From CAVRGQ01 sp963720785 (GTDB taxonomy: Bacteria; Actinomycetota; Acidimicrobiia; IMCC26256; DASPTH01), in contig CAVRGQ010000008.1 in assembly GCA_963720785.1 (NCBI GenBank), forward strand, positions 1 to 64,000: DNA of 64,000 nucleotides, read 5' to 3'. The translations under genes were made by a program, and so were the position numbers. The notes under the pieces were generated by a model. The model did no database searches, was not told the origin of the DNA, and saw only the letters and a list, made by a program, of their open reading frames with translations. Shown piece after piece: positions 20,567 to 29,858 of this stretch. Within the stretch, counting starts at the first letter, position 1. Each line of letters starts with the position of its first letter.

Positions 20567-20850
20567 CTGGTCACCCCTTCATCTTGGGTGGTCGCCCGCG
20601 CAGGCCGGCGGCTCCCGAAGTGTCCCCTGGACGCGACGAGCGGCGGACACGGGAAGCGTCCGCCGCGAGGAGACCAGTCCGCATACCTCGCGGGTGGCCG
20701 ATCGATGCGGACCCGACGCACTCGGTTGCCCGGGTCCCCGGAGTTGTCCGGAGGGGCTGGCGGTGGCCGGGTGGGGACCCAGGTACAGGTCCCACTTCCC
20801 TGTTGTGCCCGGGCTGGTTGCGCACCGGGTTGAATTTCCCTGTCAGGATA
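20567..20850 (-). promoter_or_regulatory. infC leader with hairpin and weak promoter
   Basis: A 289-nt gap separates infC from the divergent DUF1844 gene. On the minus strand a TATCCT -10-like box lies at 20845-20850 without a good -35, giving a leader of about 270 nt. A perfect 9-bp stem, GCGGCGGAC (20640-20648) and GTCCGCCGC (20658-20666), sits midway. There is no U-tract. The infC ribosome site AAGGGG is at the end. Otherwise I see no gene here. Confidence 0.35.
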
Positions 20851-20855
20851 GCCGG

Positions 20856-21359
20856 GTGAGCACCATCTGGACACCATCAGGCGAACACGAGCCCGAACGC
20901 CAGCCCGAGCACGACCCGGGCGAAGCCCTCTTCGGCGACCCAGGCGGCCCGGGCGGCCCGGCTGCCGGCCCCGAAGGGCAGCCCTCCCCCGAGGAGATGG
21001 CGGCGATCCGCCAAGCCCGAGCGGAGCTGGCCGCGGTGCCGGTGGCCGACATCGTGGCCAACCACGCGGTGGGGCTGTGGGAGCTGGCGATCCTCCACCT
21101 GTCCCCGGACCCGTTGCCCGACGGTTCCCCCGCCCGGCCCCGGATGGACGAGGCCGGCCTGGCGATCGACGCCCTGGCGGCCATGGTCGACACCCTCGGC
21201 ACGCGCCTGGCGCCCCACCACGACATGCTCCGCGACGCCGTCACGCAGCTGCGCATGGCATTCGTGCAGCTCACCGACGCCCTCGCCGCCCTCGACGCAC
21301 AGGTTGCCGCCGAGCTCGCGGCCGAAGCGGGCGAATCCACTTCCGGGGAATCGGGGTAA
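20856..21359 (+). CDS. DUF1844 family protein
   Basis: 167 residues. The first 50 are acidic, proline- and glycine-rich. The core VADIVANHAVGLWELAILHL and the following helices to DALAALDAQVAAELA match DUF1844, a helical family of unknown function often found beside infC in actinobacteria. The GTG at 20856 gives VSTIWTPSGEHEPE; the upstream open frame crosses into the infC leader and is not coding. Confidence 0.75.
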   Translation: MSTIWTPSGEHEPERQPEHDPGEALFGDPGGPGGPAAGPEGQPSPEEMAAIRQARAELAAVPVADIVANHAVGLWELAILHLSPDPLPDGSPARPRMDEAGLAIDALAAMVDTLGTRLAPHHDMLRDAVTQLRMAFVQLTDALAALDAQVAAELAAEAGESTSGESG

Positions 21360-21362
21360 CAC
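21357..21362 (+). promoter_or_regulatory. candidate leaderless -10 box for the GH15 gene
   Basis: TAACAC overlaps the stop codon of the DUF1844 gene and ends six bases before the ATG at 21369. The spacing is the one expected for a leaderless transcript. No Shine-Dalgarno sequence is visible in the 9-nt gap. Confidence 0.3.
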
Positions 21363-21368
21363 TCCCTC

Positions 21369-23225
21369 ATGGCGTCGCGGATCGAGCAGTACGCATTGAT
21401 CGGCGACACCCAGACCGCCGCGCTGGTCGGCGACGACGGCGCGATCGACTGGCTGTGCGTCCCCCGGTTCGACTCCGGGGCGTGCTTCGCCGCGCTCCTC
21501 GGCGACGACGGCAACGGCTCGTGGCGGGTCGCGCCGGCCGCGGGATGGTCGACGGGGGCGCGGGCCACCCGTCGGCAGTACCGCGACGACACCCTGGTGC
21601 TCGAGACGGAGTGGGACACGCCCGAGGGCACCGTCCGCCTCGTCGACTTCATGCCGATCCGTGACCGCAGCGTCGATCTCGTGCGCATCGTGGAGGGCGT
21701 GTCGGGCACGGTGCCGATGCAGGTCGACCTCGCGGTGCGCTTCGACCACGGGGAGGTCGTGCCGTGGGTGCGTCACCGCGAGGACGCGCTGCAGATGATC
21801 GCGGGGCCCGACGCGCTGCGGATCACCGGCGCGGTGCCGATGATCGGCGAGGAGATGCGCCACCACGCGTCGTTCACGGTCCACGCGGGCGAGCGGATCC
21901 CGTTCGTACTCACCTGGTACCCGTCGCACCACGACACGCCGCCGCCCCGTTGCAACGCCGACGCCGCGCTCGCCAAGACCACCGCGGCGTGGCAGGCGTG
22001 GTCGGCCCGGTCGGTGCACCGCCAGCGCGACCACCTGCCCGAGCCGTGGTGCGACCTCGTGCAGCGTTCCCTGGTCACGCTCAAGGCGCTCACCTTCGCG
22101 CCGACCGGCGGGATCGTGGCCGCCCCCACCACGTCGCTCCCGGAATGGCCGGGCGGCGTTCGCAACTGGGACTACCGCTTCTGCTGGCTGCGCGACGCCA
22201 CGTTCACGCTCTACGCGTTGATGAACGCGGGCTACTCAACGGAGGCGGTCGCCTTCCGCGACTGGCTGTTCCGCGCGGTTGCCGGCGACCCGGCCCGCCT
22301 GCAGATCATGTACGGGCCGGCCGGCGAGCGGCGGCTCCCCGAACGCGAGCTCCCCTGGCTCGCGGGCTACGAGCACTCGACGCCGGTGCGCGTGGGCAAC
22401 GCGGCGTCGGAGCAGTTCCAGCTCGACGTGTACGGCGAGGTCGTCGACTCGCTGCACCAGATGCGGCGCATGGGCATCGACGGGGACGCCGACGCGTGGG
22501 CGGTGGAGCTCGCCCTGCTCGACTTCCTGGAGGGCGCGTGGCAGGAGCCCGACGAGGGCATCTGGGAGGTGCGTGGCGGGCGACGCGACTTCACCCATTC
22601 GAAGGTGATGGCCTGGGTCGCGTTCGACCGCGCGGTACAGGCGGTCGACGACTTCGGCCTCGAGGGTCCCGTCGACCGCTGGCGCGCCATCCGCGACGAC
22701 GTGCACCGCGAGGTCTGCGAGCAGGGCTTCGACGCCGAACGCAACACGTTCACCCAGTCGTACGGGTCAGCCGCGCTCGACGCGAGCGCGCTGATGATCC
22801 CGCTCGTGGGCTTCCTTCCGTGCACCGACCCGCGCGTGGTCGGCACCGTCGAGGCGATCGGACGGGAGCTGGTGGTCGACGGGTTCGTCGCCCGCTACGA
22901 CACCGCGGGCGGCACCGACGGGCTGCCGCCCGGGGAGGGCGTGTTCCTCCCCTGCTCGTTCTGGTACGTCGACACGCTGGGCATGCTCGGGCGCACCGAC
23001 GAGGCCCGCGCGATGTTCGACCGCCTCACCGCCATTGCCAACGACGTGGGCCTGCTCTCCGAGGAGTACGACCCGGCAGCCGCGCGCCTGCTCGGCAACT
23101 TCCCCCAGGCGTTCACGCACGTGTCGTTGGTGAACGCGGCGGCGAACCTGTCGCCCACACCGAGCCCGATGCGCCACCGTCCGCGGGAAGACTTCTCAGG
23201 GCAGCCTGAGTTCGGCTCGTCATGA
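21369..23225 (+). CDS. glycoside hydrolase family 15 (glucoamylase or trehalase type)
   Basis: 618 residues without a signal peptide, so cytoplasmic. An N-terminal beta-sandwich (1-230; IEQYALIGDTQTAALVG) is followed by an (alpha/alpha)6 barrel. The catalytic acid is Glu396 in PDEGIWEVRGG and the base is in LLSEEYDP (564-568); GGVRNWDYRFCWLRDA is the substrate-site block. Actinobacterial GH15 proteins of this architecture include trehalases, so trehalose is as likely a substrate as alpha-1,4-glucan. Starts 9 nt after the DUF1844 gene. Confidence 0.88.
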   Translation: MASRIEQYALIGDTQTAALVGDDGAIDWLCVPRFDSGACFAALLGDDGNGSWRVAPAAGWSTGARATRRQYRDDTLVLETEWDTPEGTVRLVDFMPIRDRSVDLVRIVEGVSGTVPMQVDLAVRFDHGEVVPWVRHREDALQMIAGPDALRITGAVPMIGEEMRHHASFTVHAGERIPFVLTWYPSHHDTPPPRCNADAALAKTTAAWQAWSARSVHRQRDHLPEPWCDLVQRSLVTLKALTFAPTGGIVAAPTTSLPEWPGGVRNWDYRFCWLRDATFTLYALMNAGYSTEAVAFRDWLFRAVAGDPARLQIMYGPAGERRLPERELPWLAGYEHSTPVRVGNAASEQFQLDVYGEVVDSLHQMRRMGIDGDADAWAVELALLDFLEGAWQEPDEGIWEVRGGRRDFTHSKVMAWVAFDRAVQAVDDFGLEGPVDRWRAIRDDVHREVCEQGFDAERNTFTQSYGSAALDASALMIPLVGFLPCTDPRVVGTVEAIGRELVVDGFVARYDTAGGTDGLPPGEGVFLPCSFWYVDTLGMLGRTDEARAMFDRLTAIANDVGLLSEEYDPAAARLLGNFPQAFTHVSLVNAAANLSPTPSPMRHRPREDFSGQPEFGSS

Positions 23226-23232
23226 TGGCGGC

Positions 23233-23972
23233 ATGAGCATCGACATCCACCAGGTGAGCAGGCGCCGGCTCCTCGGACTCGGCGCACTCGGGGCACCACC
23301 GCGACCACCACCGACTGCACGGTGATCCCCGAGGAGACCGGCGGCCCGTACCCGGGTGACGGTTCCAACGGGCCCGACGTGCTCTCCGAGTCGGGCGTGG
23401 TGCGCTCCGACATCACGGCGAGCTTCGGCAACTCCACCACCGGCTCCAACGTGATGGCCGCGGGCGTACCCGCGAAGCTCCGCTTCGAGGTGGTGAACGC
23501 CAGCGCAGGCTGCACGCCGCTGAAGGACGCCGCCGTGTACGTGTGGCACTGCGACGGCAAGGGCCTGTACTCGATGTATTCGAACGGCGTCACCAACGAG
23601 AACTTCCTGCGTGGCGTGCAGGCCACCGACGCCGCGGGCGCGGTCACCTTCGAGAGCCTGTTCCCCGGCTGTTACACCGGCCGGTGGCCGCACGTGCACT
23701 TCGAGGTGTACCCCAGCACGACCTCGGCCACCAGCGCGAGCGACAAGATCGCGACGTCGCAGATGGCCCTCCCCCGCGACCTGTGCAACTCCGTGTACGA
23801 CGCCAACGCCAGTCTCTACCCGGGCAGCGCGAACAACCTGTCGCAACTGTCGCTCGACACCGACATGGTGTTCCGCGACGACGGCGCCGTGCACGAGATG
23901 GCGACGGTCACCGGCGACGCGTCATCCGGCTACACGCTCACGCTCAGGGTCCCTGTCCTCGTGACCGCATAG
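23233..23972 (+). CDS. intradiol ring-cleavage dioxygenase-like protein, damaged N-terminus
   Basis: The ATG at 23233 opens MSIDIHQVSRRRLLGLGALG, a Tat-type signal start with paired arginines. The frame then ends, while the next frame begins TTATTTDCTVIPEETGGPYP. The hydrophobic core of the signal and a linker seem to be missing at about 23289-23297, so more than a simple indel is likely. The catalytic domain is whole: AVYVWHCDGKGLYSMYS, NFLRGVQATDAAGAVTFES and CYTGRWPHVHFEVY, which hold the Tyr and His iron ligands. Secreted members of this family are annotated as dioxygenases, but their substrates are mostly unknown. Confidence 0.75.
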
Positions 23973-23994
23973 GGGACAGCGAGCGGAGCCGAGC

Positions 23995-25006
23995 CTAGAG
24001 AGGCGGCTGGACGCCCATGGCGGGGTCCCACCACCCGGGGTAGATCGGATGGATCGCGCTGGCTTCGTCGAGGCGCGCCACCTCGTCGTCGGTCAGGGCG
24101 ATCGCCGCCGCGGCCAGGTTCTGCTCCAACTGCTCGTGCGTGTTCGCGCCGAACAGCACCGACGTGACGCCGGGCGCGCGCGAGCGTCCAGGCCAGCGCG
24201 ATCTGTGCGGGCGTGGATCCGTGGGCGCCGGCGATCTCGCGCAGCACCGCGAGCACGCGCTCGCCCGCGTCGAGGTCGACGGGCGGGAACTCGAAGCCGG
24301 CGCGGCGGCCCTCGCCCCCGTCGGCGACCTCTGTGCTGCCGCGGTACTTGCCGCTGAGGTAACCACCGGCGAGCGGGCTGTAGACGAGCACGCCGAGGCC
24401 GTCGGCACGGCACTGCGGCAGGATCTCGTGCTCCACGTCACGCCCGACGAGCGAGTAGTACACCTGCACGGAGCAGAGCGCGGTGCGTCCGAGCGCCCGT
24501 TGGTGAGCGACCGCGCCCGCGGTCTCCCAGGCCCGGAAGTTGCTGTTGCCGACGGCCCGCACCTTGCCCGCGGCGACGAGGTGGTCGAGCGCGCGGAGCG
24601 TCTCCTCGACCGGTGTGGCGCGATCAGCACGGTGCAGTTGGTAGAGGTCGATCACGTCGACGTCGAGGCGGCGCAGGCTCGCCTCGCACACGGCGATCAC
24701 GTTCTCGTACGCGAGCCCACCGGGGCCGCGTGCCGGTGGGCCGAATCCGCACTTGGTGGCGATCACCACGTGATCGCGCCGGCCGCGAATCGCGTGGCCG
24801 AGGATCTCCTCCGAACGGCCGTCGTCGTATCGGTCGGCCGTGTCGATCAGGTTCACGCCGGCGTCGAGCACGCGGTGCACCATGCGGTGCGCCTCGGCCT
24901 CGTCGACCCGCGCGATCGCCTGGCGCTGCGGGCTGAACGTCATCGCGCCGAACCCCAGCGCGGAGACCTCGATGCCGCTGTCGCCCAGGGGGCGGCGCCC
25001 GATCAC
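23995..25006 (-). CDS. aldo/keto reductase, one frameshift
   Basis: NAD(P)H-dependent oxidoreductase with a TIM barrel. Residues of the catalytic tetrad are visible: DTADRYDDGRSEE (Asp and Tyr), VVIATKCG (Lys), and YQLHRADRATPVEETL (His). A slip in the GCGCGCGCG run at 24174-24182 separates ALAWTLARA from PGVTSVLFGANTHEQLEQNL, the NADP-binding end, which runs to PIYPGWWDPAMGVQPPL. Corrected length is about 337 residues. Substrate unknown. Convergent with the dioxygenase gene (22-nt gap). Confidence 0.85.
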
Positions 25007-25023
25007 GGGAAGGCCGTCAGGGC

Positions 25024-25251
25024 TCAGGACCCGGGTGCGCGGCTGATCTTGCGGATCGCCGAGGCCTCGTAGCGGCCGAGCGGCCCCGCGACCACGGTGA
25101 ACTCGACGTCGGCGCCCTCCACCACGAAGCGGGAGCCGTCGTGAATCGCCGTGCAGTGGAACGGGTAGCGCAGGCCACCCGCGGCCTCCACCTCACCGAG
25201 GCCGCGCCGCTCGTCGAACACCGCGATGCGCCCGAGATACGAGTCCTTCAC
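25024..25251 (-). CDS. cold-shock-domain-like protein
   Basis: 75 residues with the layout of a cold-shock OB fold: GRIAVFDERRGLGEVEA in place of the usual GTVKWFN...GFGFI, then YPFHCTAIHDGSR and VEFTVVAGPLGRYEASAIRK. The aromatic RNP1 residues are mostly replaced (GLGEVE), so nucleic-acid binding may be weak or altered. It follows hisG by 40 nt on the same strand. Confidence 0.65.
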   Translation of the reverse strand: MKDSYLGRIAVFDERRGLGEVEAAGGLRYPFHCTAIHDGSRFVVEGADVEFTVVAGPLGRYEASAIRKISRAPGS

Positions 25252-25291
25252 CGTCGCTCCTCCTCCACCGGCCTGCTCGCTCCGCTCGCGT

Positions 25292-26167
25292 TCAATTGAC
25301 GATCTTCGAGATGGGCAGCTCGATGATGCCCGTCGCGCCCTGCTCGATCAATGCGGGGATGAGCGTGTTGATCTCGCTCTTCGCCACGACCGTCTCCACC
25401 GCGAACGCGTCGTCGCCGAACAACTGCGACACCGTGGGCGACTTCAGCGCGGGGAGCAGGTTGATCACGCCATCGAGGTTCACCTTCTCGACGTTGAGCT
25501 TCAGCAGCACGCGACCCCGCGCCTCGAGCGCGCCGTTGAGCAGGCTCTGGAGCTGCTCCATCGCCTTGCGCTTCTCGGGGTCGCCGTAGGCGTGGGGGCT
25601 GGCGATCAGCTCCGTGTACGACACGAGAATGGTGTCGAGGATGCGTAGCCCCGCCGCCTTCAGCGCGCGCCCCGTCTCGGTGATCTCCACCACCGCGTCG
25701 GCGATGTCGGGCACCTTGGCCTCGGTGGCGCCGTAGGACAGCTGCACGTCGGCTTCGATGCCGTGCTGCTGGAAGTAGCGGCGCGTGAGCTCGGGGTACT
25801 CCGTGTGCACGACCAGGCCCGGGGGCAGGTCGGCGACGGTCTCCGCCGTTGAGTCGCCCGCCACCGCGAGCACCACGCGGATCGGGCGCGCGGTGGCCTT
25901 CGAGTAGTGGAGCTCGCTCAACGTGACGACGTCGACGTGGCGCTCCTCGATCCAGTCACGGCCGGTGATGCCGACGTCGAAGCGGCCTTCGGCCACGTAC
26001 TTCGGGATCTCCTGCGGGCGCAGGATCCGCACCTCGCTGACGCGCGGGTCGTCGATCGAGCCGCGGTAGTCGACGTCGGAGCCGCGCGACACCGCGAGGT
26101 CGGCGTCCTGGAAGAGCTGCAGGGTCGCCTGCTCGAGCGAGCCCTTGGGAAGCACCAGTCGGAGCAT
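25292..26167 (-). CDS. hisG: ATP phosphoribosyltransferase, long form
   Basis: First step of histidine synthesis: joins ATP and PRPP. At 291 residues it has the C-terminal ACT-like regulatory domain (from about 210; LLKLNVEKVNLDGVINLLPA), so it should not need HisZ and is expected to be histidine-inhibited. Catalytic blocks LVLPKGSLEQAT, DVGITGRDWIEE and DAVVEITETG are present. No other his gene is nearby. It begins 6 nt after ribH, so it is probably transcribed with the riboflavin genes. Confidence 0.95.
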   Translation of the reverse strand: MLRLVLPKGSLEQATLQLFQDADLAVSRGSDVDYRGSIDDPRVSEVRILRPQEIPKYVAEGRFDVGITGRDWIEERHVDVVTLSELHYSKATARPIRVVLAVAGDSTAETVADLPPGLVVHTEYPELTRRYFQQHGIEADVQLSYGATEAKVPDIADAVVEITETGRALKAAGLRILDTILVSYTELIASPHAYGDPEKRKAMEQLQSLLNGALEARGRVLLKLNVEKVNLDGVINLLPALKSPTVSQLFGDDAFAVETVVAKSEINTLIPALIEQGATGIIELPISKIVN

Positions 26168-26173
26168 GGGGGT

Positions 26174-26650
26174 TCAGTTGCCTTTCGCGATCGCGCGGAG
26201 GTGGTCGACCATCTCGATGGCCGTCTGGGCGGACTCTTCGCCCTTGTTGCCGACGGACCCGCCCGCGCGGGCGAGAGCCTGGTCGAGGTTGTTCACGGTG
26301 AGCACGCCGAACACGATCGGCACGCCCGTCTCGAGGGTGACCTGCATGAGGCCGCGCGCGCACTCCCCCGCCACGTACTCGAAGTGCGGGGTGTCGCCCC
26401 GGATCACCGCGCCGAGGCACACGACCGCGTCGACCCGGCTCGATTCGGCGAGCTTCTTCGCCAGCAACGGCACCTCGAACGCGCCGGGCACCCAGTACAC
26501 CGGCGCGGGCTCGGCGCCCGCCTGCTCGAGTGTGTGGCGCGCGCCGTCGAGCAACGGCCGCGTGACGTGGTCGTTGAAGCGCCCCGCGACGATCGCGATG
26601 CGCATCCCCGTCGCGTCGAGCGACGCGTGGTGTTCGACGTACTGACCCAT
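26174..26650 (-). CDS. ribH: 6,7-dimethyl-8-ribityllumazine synthase
   Basis: Condenses the pyrimidine and butanone-phosphate precursors in riboflavin synthesis. 158 residues with VPGAFEVP, the active-site block GAVIRGDTPHFEYVAGE (catalytic His), and FGVLTVNNLDQALARAG. The family forms icosahedral or pentameric shells. It lies 52 nt after ribBA in the ribD-ribE-ribBA-ribH order. Confidence 0.96.
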   Translation of the reverse strand: MGQYVEHHASLDATGMRIAIVAGRFNDHVTRPLLDGARHTLEQAGAEPAPVYWVPGAFEVPLLAKKLAESSRVDAVVCLGAVIRGDTPHFEYVAGECARGLMQVTLETGVPIVFGVLTVNNLDQALARAGGSVGNKGEESAQTAIEMVDHLRAIAKGN

Positions 26651-26702
26651 GTGTTCGTGCTCCGCCTGCTGTTCGCTGCTCGCCGCCGCGCCGGACTACC
26701 CG

Positions 26703-27941
26703 CTACTCGCTCTGCTCGAGCGGGACCTCGTCCTCGACCTCGATGTCGAGGAGGTGCCCCATCTTCTCCTGCTTGGTGCGCAGGTAGCGGATGTTCTCCT
26801 CGTTGGGGAGCACGTGCAGGGGCACCCGCTCCACGATCTCGAGACCGTAGCCCTCGAGCCCGCCGTACTTCGACGGATTGTTCGTCATGATCCGCATGGT
26901 CGACACGCCGAGGTCGACGAGCATCTGCGACCCGATGCCGTACTCGCGGGAGTCGGCCGGGAAGCCCAGCTCCACGTTGGCCTCGACGGTGTCGCGGCCC
27001 TGGTCCTGCAGCGTGTACGCCCGGATCTTGTGGCCCAGGCCGATGCCGCGGCCCTCGTGGCCACGCAAGTACACGACCACGCCCGCGCCCTCCTTGGCGA
27101 TGGTCTCCATCGCGAGGTCGAGCTGCAGGCCGCAGTCGCAGCGCATCGAGCCGAACACGTCACCGGTGAGGCACTCCGAGTGCACGCGCACGAGGGTGTT
27201 GTCGTGGCCGGCGACGTCGCCGTAGACGAACGCCATGTGCTCGGTGCCGTCGATGATCGACTCGAACACGTAGGCGGTGAAGTCGCCGTGCTTGGTGGGG
27301 ATGCGGGCCTCCGACACGCGGCGCACCAGCTTCTCCCGGTGACGGCGGTAGCGGATGAGGTCCGCGATCGAGATGATGAGCAGCCCGTGCTCCTCCGCGA
27401 ACTTCGTGAGCTCGGGCATGCGCGCCATCGTGCCGTCGTCGTTCACCACCTCGGCGAGCACACCCGCGGGCCGGAAGCCCGCCATGCGCGCGAGGTCGAC
27501 GGCGGCCTCGGTGTGGCCGGCCCGCTTGAGCACGCCGCCCTCGCGGTAGCGCAGCGGGAAGATGTGCCCGGGACGGGCGAGGTCCTCGGGGCGCGTCGCC
27601 TCGTCGAGCATCGCGTGGATGGTGGTGCAGCGGTCGGCCGCGGAGATGCCGGTGGTGGTGTTGTTGCGGGCGTCGACCGACACGGTGAACGCGGTGCGCT
27701 GCGACTCCGTGTTGTCGGCCACCATCAGCGGGAGGCGCAGCTGGTCGAGGCGGTCACCCTCCATGGGCATGCAGATCACGCCGCTCGTGTAGCGGATCAT
27801 GAACGCCATGTTCTCGGGCGTGACGACCTCGGCCGCCGTGATGAGATCTCCTTCGTTCTCGCGGTCCTCGTCGTCGACGACGATCACGAGCTCGCCGCGC
27901 TTGATGGCTTCGACCGCGGCCTCGATCTGCGTGAAGGGCAT
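26703..27941 (-). CDS. ribBA: bifunctional DHBP synthase / GTP cyclohydrolase II
   Basis: 412 residues. The N-terminal half makes 3,4-dihydroxy-2-butanone 4-phosphate: VDDEDRENEGDLI and RAGHTEAAVDLARMAG. The C-terminal half opens GTP: VHSECLTGDVFGSMRCDCG supplies the three zinc cysteines, followed by LRGHEGRGIGL and MTNNPSKYGGLEGYG. It feeds both branches of riboflavin synthesis. 12 nt after ribE. Confidence 0.96.
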   Translation of the reverse strand: MPFTQIEAAVEAIKRGELVIVVDDEDRENEGDLITAAEVVTPENMAFMIRYTSGVICMPMEGDRLDQLRLPLMVADNTESQRTAFTVSVDARNNTTTGISAADRCTTIHAMLDEATRPEDLARPGHIFPLRYREGGVLKRAGHTEAAVDLARMAGFRPAGVLAEVVNDDGTMARMPELTKFAEEHGLLIISIADLIRYRRHREKLVRRVSEARIPTKHGDFTAYVFESIIDGTEHMAFVYGDVAGHDNTLVRVHSECLTGDVFGSMRCDCGLQLDLAMETIAKEGAGVVVYLRGHEGRGIGLGHKIRAYTLQDQGRDTVEANVELGFPADSREYGIGSQMLVDLGVSTMRIMTNNPSKYGGLEGYGLEIVERVPLHVLPNEENIRYLRTKQEKMGHLLDIEVEDEVPLEQSE

Positions 27942-27953
27942 GGGTGGTGCTCC

Positions 27954-28559
27954 TTACTGGGTGTTCACGGCGAGGAGTCGCTCGACGTACTTGGCGAGCA
28001 CGTCGACCTCGAGATTCACCGGGTCGCCGGGTTGCTTGGGCCCCAGCGTGGTGACGGACAGGGTGTGCGGGATGACGGCAACGTCGAACGTGCCGGCCGC
28101 GTCGTCGAGCGACGCCACGGTGAGCGAGATGCCGTCGATGGTGATCGAACCCTTCTCGACGACGTAGCGCAGGAGCGCGCGCGGCGGCGTGAAGGTCATG
28201 CGGGTGGAACCGTCGGGCAACGTCGTGCGGGCGCCGAGCGCGCCGACGCCGTCGACGTGGCCCTGCACGACGTGACCACCGAAGCGGCCGTCGGCGGCCA
28301 TGGGCCGTTCGAGGTTGACCGGCGCGCCTGCGGTGAGCGCGCCGAGCGACGTGCGGTCGAGGGTCTCGGTGACCGCGTCGGCCGCCCACCAGCCGTCGTG
28401 GAGCTCCACCACGGTGAGGCAGCAGCCGTTGACCGCGATCGACGCGCCGATCTCGGCGTCGGTCAGCACGGTGGCGGCATCGATCTCGATGCGCGCGCCG
28501 CCCTCGTTGGGGACGATCGCCCGCACGGCGCCGAGCTCCTCGACGATCCCGGTGAACAT
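27954..28559 (-). CDS. ribE: riboflavin synthase alpha subunit
   Basis: Dismutates two lumazines to riboflavin. 201 residues made of two similar barrel repeats, beginning MFTGIVEELGAVRAI, with VNGCCLTVV, HVVQGHVDGVG and TIDGISLTVA. The ATG overlaps the ribD stop (TGATG). Symbol follows the E. coli ribE usage; the same gene is called ribC in mycobacteria. Confidence 0.95.
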   Translation of the reverse strand: MFTGIVEELGAVRAIVPNEGGARIEIDAATVLTDAEIGASIAVNGCCLTVVELHDGWWAADAVTETLDRTSLGALTAGAPVNLERPMAADGRFGGHVVQGHVDGVGALGARTTLPDGSTRMTFTPPRALLRYVVEKGSITIDGISLTVASLDDAAGTFDVAVIPHTLSVTTLGPKQPGDPVNLEVDVLAKYVERLLAVNTQ

Positions 28560-29728
28560 CAGCCAACCGCTCCCGGGACGAAGTCCATTCGGACGTCGGG
28601 ACCGAGACGGCGGACGTCGGTGAGCTCCCAACGGCGTGCGTCGTCGATCGTGTCGGGGCCGGCGACGTCGAAGGCGAGTCGACCCTCGCGTCCGAGCAGC
28701 GTGGGCGCGACGTAGGCGATGATGCGGTCCGCCAGGCGCTGGCGCACCAGTGCGCCGGTGAGTTCCGCGCCGCCCTCCACCAGTACCTGCAGCACGCCGA
28801 GGCCTGCGAGCGTCTCGAGCGTGGCGTCGAGGTCGACGCCGGTGCGGCCCTTCGACGGTGGGACGGTGAGCACCTTGGCGCCGGCCGCCAGCCAGGCCTG
28901 GTGCGCAGCGTCGGAGGCGACGGGCGTGGTGACCACGAGGGTCGGCGCCTGCGAAGTGTCGAAGAGCGGGCCGTCGGCGGGCACGCGACCGCGGCCGTCG
29001 AGCACCACGCGCAGCGGCGGTTGCGGCGGCCGGTTGGCGGGGTCGGCGAGGTCGCGCACCGTCAGGCGGGGGCGGTCGGCGAGGGCGGTCCCCGCACCGA
29101 CCATCACGGCCTGCGAGTCGGCGCGCAGCTCGTGCGCGTCGGCCCGGGCCTGCGGGGACGTGATCCACTGCGACGAGCCGTCGCGTGCGGTGATGCGGGC
29201 GTCGAGGCTCATCGCCGTCTTCACGACGGTGAAGGACCGGCCCTGCGTTCGGTGGAGCAGGTAGGGCGCGAGGTCGGTGCGGATCTCCGCGGCGTGGAGA
29301 CCGACGGTCACGTCGACGCCCGCGGCGCGGAGGCGGGCGATGCCCTGCCCGGCGACGTCGGGGTCGGGGTCCTCGACGGCGACGACGACTCGGGTGACCC
29401 CGGCATCGATCAGCGCGTCGGCGCACGGCGGGGTGCGGCCGTGGTGTGAGCAGGGCTCGAGGGTGACGTAGGCGGTGCCGCCACGGGCGCGGTCGGCCCC
29501 GTGGGTGAGGGCGGCCTGGAGCGCGACGGCTTCGGCGTGGCGGCTGCCGGGCGGCTCGGTGGCGCCCTCGGCGATCACCGCTCCCGTGCTGTCGGTGAGC
29601 ACGCAGCCGACCCACGGGTTCGGGGCGGTCCGGCGGCGGGCCGCGAGGGCGACGGTGCGGGCGCGTTGCATCAGCAGGGAGTCACGCTCCGTGTGCTGGT
29701 TCGCACTCGTGCCGCCGGTCTCGCTCAC
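28559..29728 (-). CDS. ribD: bifunctional riboflavin deaminase/reductase
   Basis: 389 residues. N-terminal zinc deaminase: HAEAVAL with the proton-shuttle Glu and PCSHHGRTPPC with the two zinc cysteines. C-terminal reductase from about 155: VVKTAMSLDARIT, VMVGAGTALADRP and LVEGGAELTGALV. First gene after the FMN riboswitch; about 130 nt separate the aptamer from the start. Confidence 0.95.
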   Translation of the reverse strand: MSETGGTSANQHTERDSLLMQRARTVALAARRRTAPNPWVGCVLTDSTGAVIAEGATEPPGSRHAEAVALQAALTHGADRARGGTAYVTLEPCSHHGRTPPCADALIDAGVTRVVVAVEDPDPDVAGQGIARLRAAGVDVTVGLHAAEIRTDLAPYLLHRTQGRSFTVVKTAMSLDARITARDGSSQWITSPQARADAHELRADSQAVMVGAGTALADRPRLTVRDLADPANRPPQPPLRVVLDGRGRVPADGPLFDTSQAPTLVVTTPVASDAAHQAWLAAGAKVLTVPPSKGRTGVDLDATLETLAGLGVLQVLVEGGAELTGALVRQRLADRIIAYVAPTLLGREGRLAFDVAGPDTIDDARRWELTDVRRLGPDVRMDFVPGAVG

Positions 29729-29811
29729 CGTCGTCGCTTCCGCTCGTGCTCGTCCGCTGGGTACACCCGGGATGGGGACGCGGGCGACGGCGGGGACGGC
29801 ACGGGTTCCCG

Positions 29812-29836
29812 GTCACGGGCCCAGTGGGCGCGTGAC
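29812..29836 (-). promoter_or_regulatory. expression-platform hairpin of the FMN riboswitch
   Basis: Between the aptamer and ribD the minus strand forms GTCACG-C-GCCCA-C-TGGGC-C-CGTGAC, two stacked stems of 6 and 5 bp with single-base internal mismatches. There is no U-run, so intrinsic termination is unlikely; Rho-dependent or translational control is more plausible. Confidence 0.4.
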
Positions 29837-29858
29837 GTGGCAGCCGTACGGCTCCTCA

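Noticed and set aside
20856..25251. DUF1844, GH15, dioxygenase, aldo/keto reductase and cold-shock-like genes as one catabolic or biosynthetic cluster
   Set aside because: Genes are on both strands, with unrelated predicted chemistry and no shared regulator or transporter. Neighbourhood alone is not enough.
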